DNA from: Pseudomonadota bacterium
Lineage (GTDB): Bacteria > Pseudomonadota > Gammaproteobacteria > Steroidobacterales > Steroidobacteraceae
Assembly (NCBI GenBank): GCA_021808195.1
Contig: JAKBCE010000148.1
Span: 1 to 6,098 of the forward strand
Direction of reading: 5' to 3'
Length of the DNA stretch: 6,098 nt
Shown here: positions 4,938 through 6,098 of the stretch, piece by piece
Numbering within the stretch: the stretch's first letter is position 1
Layout: the number at the start of each line of letters is the position of its first letter
Notes under the pieces: model-generated
Database searches by the model: none
Told to the model about the DNA's origin: nothing
The model's input: only the letters and a program-made list of their open reading frames with translations
Program-made: the position numbers and the translations under genes

Positions 4938-6098
4938 ATGACACGACGAGCGCCCATGATCGCAGCGGCCGTCCTGACGGCCACCATGACCGCACCGGCA
5001 CTGGCGCTCGCCGCGCCACCGAATATGGCCGCGCTCAGCCGGATCGTGGCGGTATCGGGCTACGAACAGACGCTCTCGGCGGCGATCGCGCAGCAGCTGC
5101 GCGGGCAGGGGCTCACACCGCACACGGACAACATGGACGATGTATGGGTGAGCGTTGGCAGCGGCTCGCCGCACCGGCTCATCGTTGCACCGATCGATCA
5201 GCCCGGCTATGTGGTCAGTGCCATCGACAAGCAGGGCTATCTGCGGGTTCAGCGCCTGCCACAGCGCGACCCGAATCCCGTGTTCGACACTCTTCAGTTC
5301 GCGCAGCCGGTGCACGTGGTGACGCCCAAGGGTCTGCTGAACGGCGGGTTCGCCGGTCTGAGCATTCATCTGTCTCCGGAACACCTGAATCCGCCCTCCA
5401 TGTCCCCCATCGGGAATCTCTACGTGGACATCGGCGCCACGTCTGCTGCCGAGGCGCGCGCGGCGGGCGCCGATCTGCTCGAACCGCTCGAACTGGCCCA
5501 GGCGCCGATCACGGTCGGGGCCGATGACGAAGCGGGTGCCGCGGCCGGCGACCGCTTCGGCTGGGAGGCCCTTCTCGAGGCCGCGCAGGGTTTGGCGCAC
5601 GCGCATGCGCGCGGCACCACGACGGTCGCGTTCGTGACGCAGCAGTGGCTCGGCGGCCGGGGTCTGGCGCGCGTACTGACGGAGATGTCGCCCCAGGACA
5701 TGATTTTCGTCGGCCGAATCCAGGCGCTTGCACCCGGGGCGAACGCCACGGTCGCCGGCATGCGGCCGGGCGACGGGGTGCTGGTCGGAACCGCGGGGCC
5801 AGGGGCGGGGGACGGACTGCCGGCCGCGCTGCTCACGCTCGCCGGTGCGCATCACATCGAGGTGAAGAGCGTTGCGGCGCACCCGCCCGTGATCGGCGGG
5901 TTCGGGCCCAGACCGAAGGTGCCGGCGCGCTTCGCTGAGCTCGGCGTGCCGACGCTCTTCCCGGTGACGCCCGCGGAGACGTTCTCCCGTGCGGATCTGC
6001 GCAAGCTGACGCGGCTCATCGAGGTGTATCTCGGCGAGCAGGTCACGCCGATGAGCGCTGCGGACGACCCCTTCGATGCCGCGCGATCACCCGGACAC
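4938..6098 (+). CDS. Exported M42-aminopeptidase-like protein lacking the metal ligands, probable pseudopeptidase (3' end outside window)
   Basis: All 387 codons to the window edge are open; no stop is seen. GGGAG five bases upstream supports ATG 4938. Residues 1-26 are a signal peptide (MTRRAP, hydrophobic core, ALALAA), so the protein should be exported. The rest follows the M42 (FrvX/tetrahedral aminopeptidase) pattern in order: SRIVAVSGYE (34-43), IDQPGYVVSAIDKQGYLRV (86-104), IGATSAAEARAAGADL (165-180), AGDRFGWEALLEA (203-215), FVTQQWLGGRG (232-242), MIFVGRI (255-261), LGVPTLFPV (335-343) and a closing helix DLRKLTRLIEVYL. Against the M42 motifs as I remember them, the ligands are replaced: AH-x-DE reads APIDQ (His to P85), DDR reads GDR (first Asp to G204), the EE pair reads QW (236-237), the later Asp is G259, and the final His (IHS) is F349. 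Only D87 remains. It is probably non-catalytic, perhaps a binding or structural protein; a non-M42 exopeptidase relative is less likely. Confidence 0.82.
   Translation, partial: MTRRAPMIAAAVLTATMTAPALALAAPPNMAALSRIVAVSGYEQTLSAAIAQQLRGQGLTPHTDNMDDVWVSVGSGSPHRLIVAPIDQPGYVVSAIDKQGYLRVQRLPQRDPNPVFDTLQFAQPVHVVTPKGLLNGGFAGLSIHLSPEHLNPPSMSPIGNLYVDIGATSAAEARAAGADLLEPLELAQAPITVGADDEAGAAAGDRFGWEALLEAAQGLAHAHARGTTTVAFVTQQWLGGRGLARVLTEMSPQDMIFVGRIQALAPGANATVAGMRPGDGVLVGTAGPGAGDGLPAALLTLAGAHHIEVKSVAAHPPVIGGFGPRPKVPARFAELGVPTLFPVTPAETFSRADLRKLTRLIEVYLGEQVTPMSAADDPFDAARSPGH

Noticed and set aside
4756..5019. N-terminal extension of the sirtuin on the minus strand
   Set aside because: It is Pro/Arg/Gly-rich, overlaps the start and signal peptide of the divergent M42-like gene, and the sirtuin core starts at ATG 4755.
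4698..5882. Long minus-strand ORF opposite the M42-like gene (394 codons)
   Set aside because: It is an Arg-rich antisense shadow, while the plus strand shows a signal peptide, ribosome binding site and M42 scaffold motifs.
1..6098. Mobile elements, CRISPR arrays, tRNA or rRNA genes
   Set aside because: No transposase or integrase motifs, terminal repeats, regularly spaced repeats, cloverleaf sequences or rRNA signatures were recognised on either strand.

Overview
The window looks like a piece of a high-GC proteobacterial chromosome, most likely a gammaproteobacterium outside the enterics. This is an inference from strong G/C preference at third codon positions, the protein types and a canonical sigma-54 promoter. 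No rRNA, tRNA or other marker in the window allows a closer assignment. It holds five recognisable protein genes, one probable small upstream ORF, and several regulatory sequences that can be read directly.

Left part (1-2579). The window opens inside an FtsH-type membrane AAA+ zinc protease, of which only the end of the ATPase module and the peptidase domain are present. After a gap with a possible sigma-70 promoter comes a short ORF whose TGA overlaps the GTG start of the next gene in a GTGA arrangement. That next gene encodes a compact sigma-54 activator with only an AAA+ domain and a Fis-type helix-turn-helix, the same layout as PspF. Just after its stop lie two abutting 17-bp palindromes of TGTGTC-N5-GACACA type. 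About 100 bp further on is a near-consensus -24/-12 promoter with exact spacing (2134-2149), then a strong ribosome binding site and a small exported DUF4168 protein. Activator, probable enhancer sites, sigma-54 promoter and target gene thus form a self-contained circuit, which is the best-supported regulatory story here. Strong hairpins follow the DUF4168 stop.

Middle (2580-4755). A 309-bp non-coding stretch with hairpins and a palindrome leads to a zinc-dependent medium-chain alcohol dehydrogenase. It faces a class II (SIRT4-like) NAD-dependent sirtuin on the minus strand; the two genes end 28 bp apart.

Right part (4756-6098). A 182-bp divergent intergenic region separates the sirtuin from a plus-strand gene that runs off the window. 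Its product has a signal peptide and the overall pattern of an M42 (tetrahedral/glutamyl) aminopeptidase, but every position where M42 enzymes carry a metal ligand or the catalytic glutamate appears substituted. It is probably an exported pseudopeptidase.

No mobile element, CRISPR array, RNA gene or origin was found.
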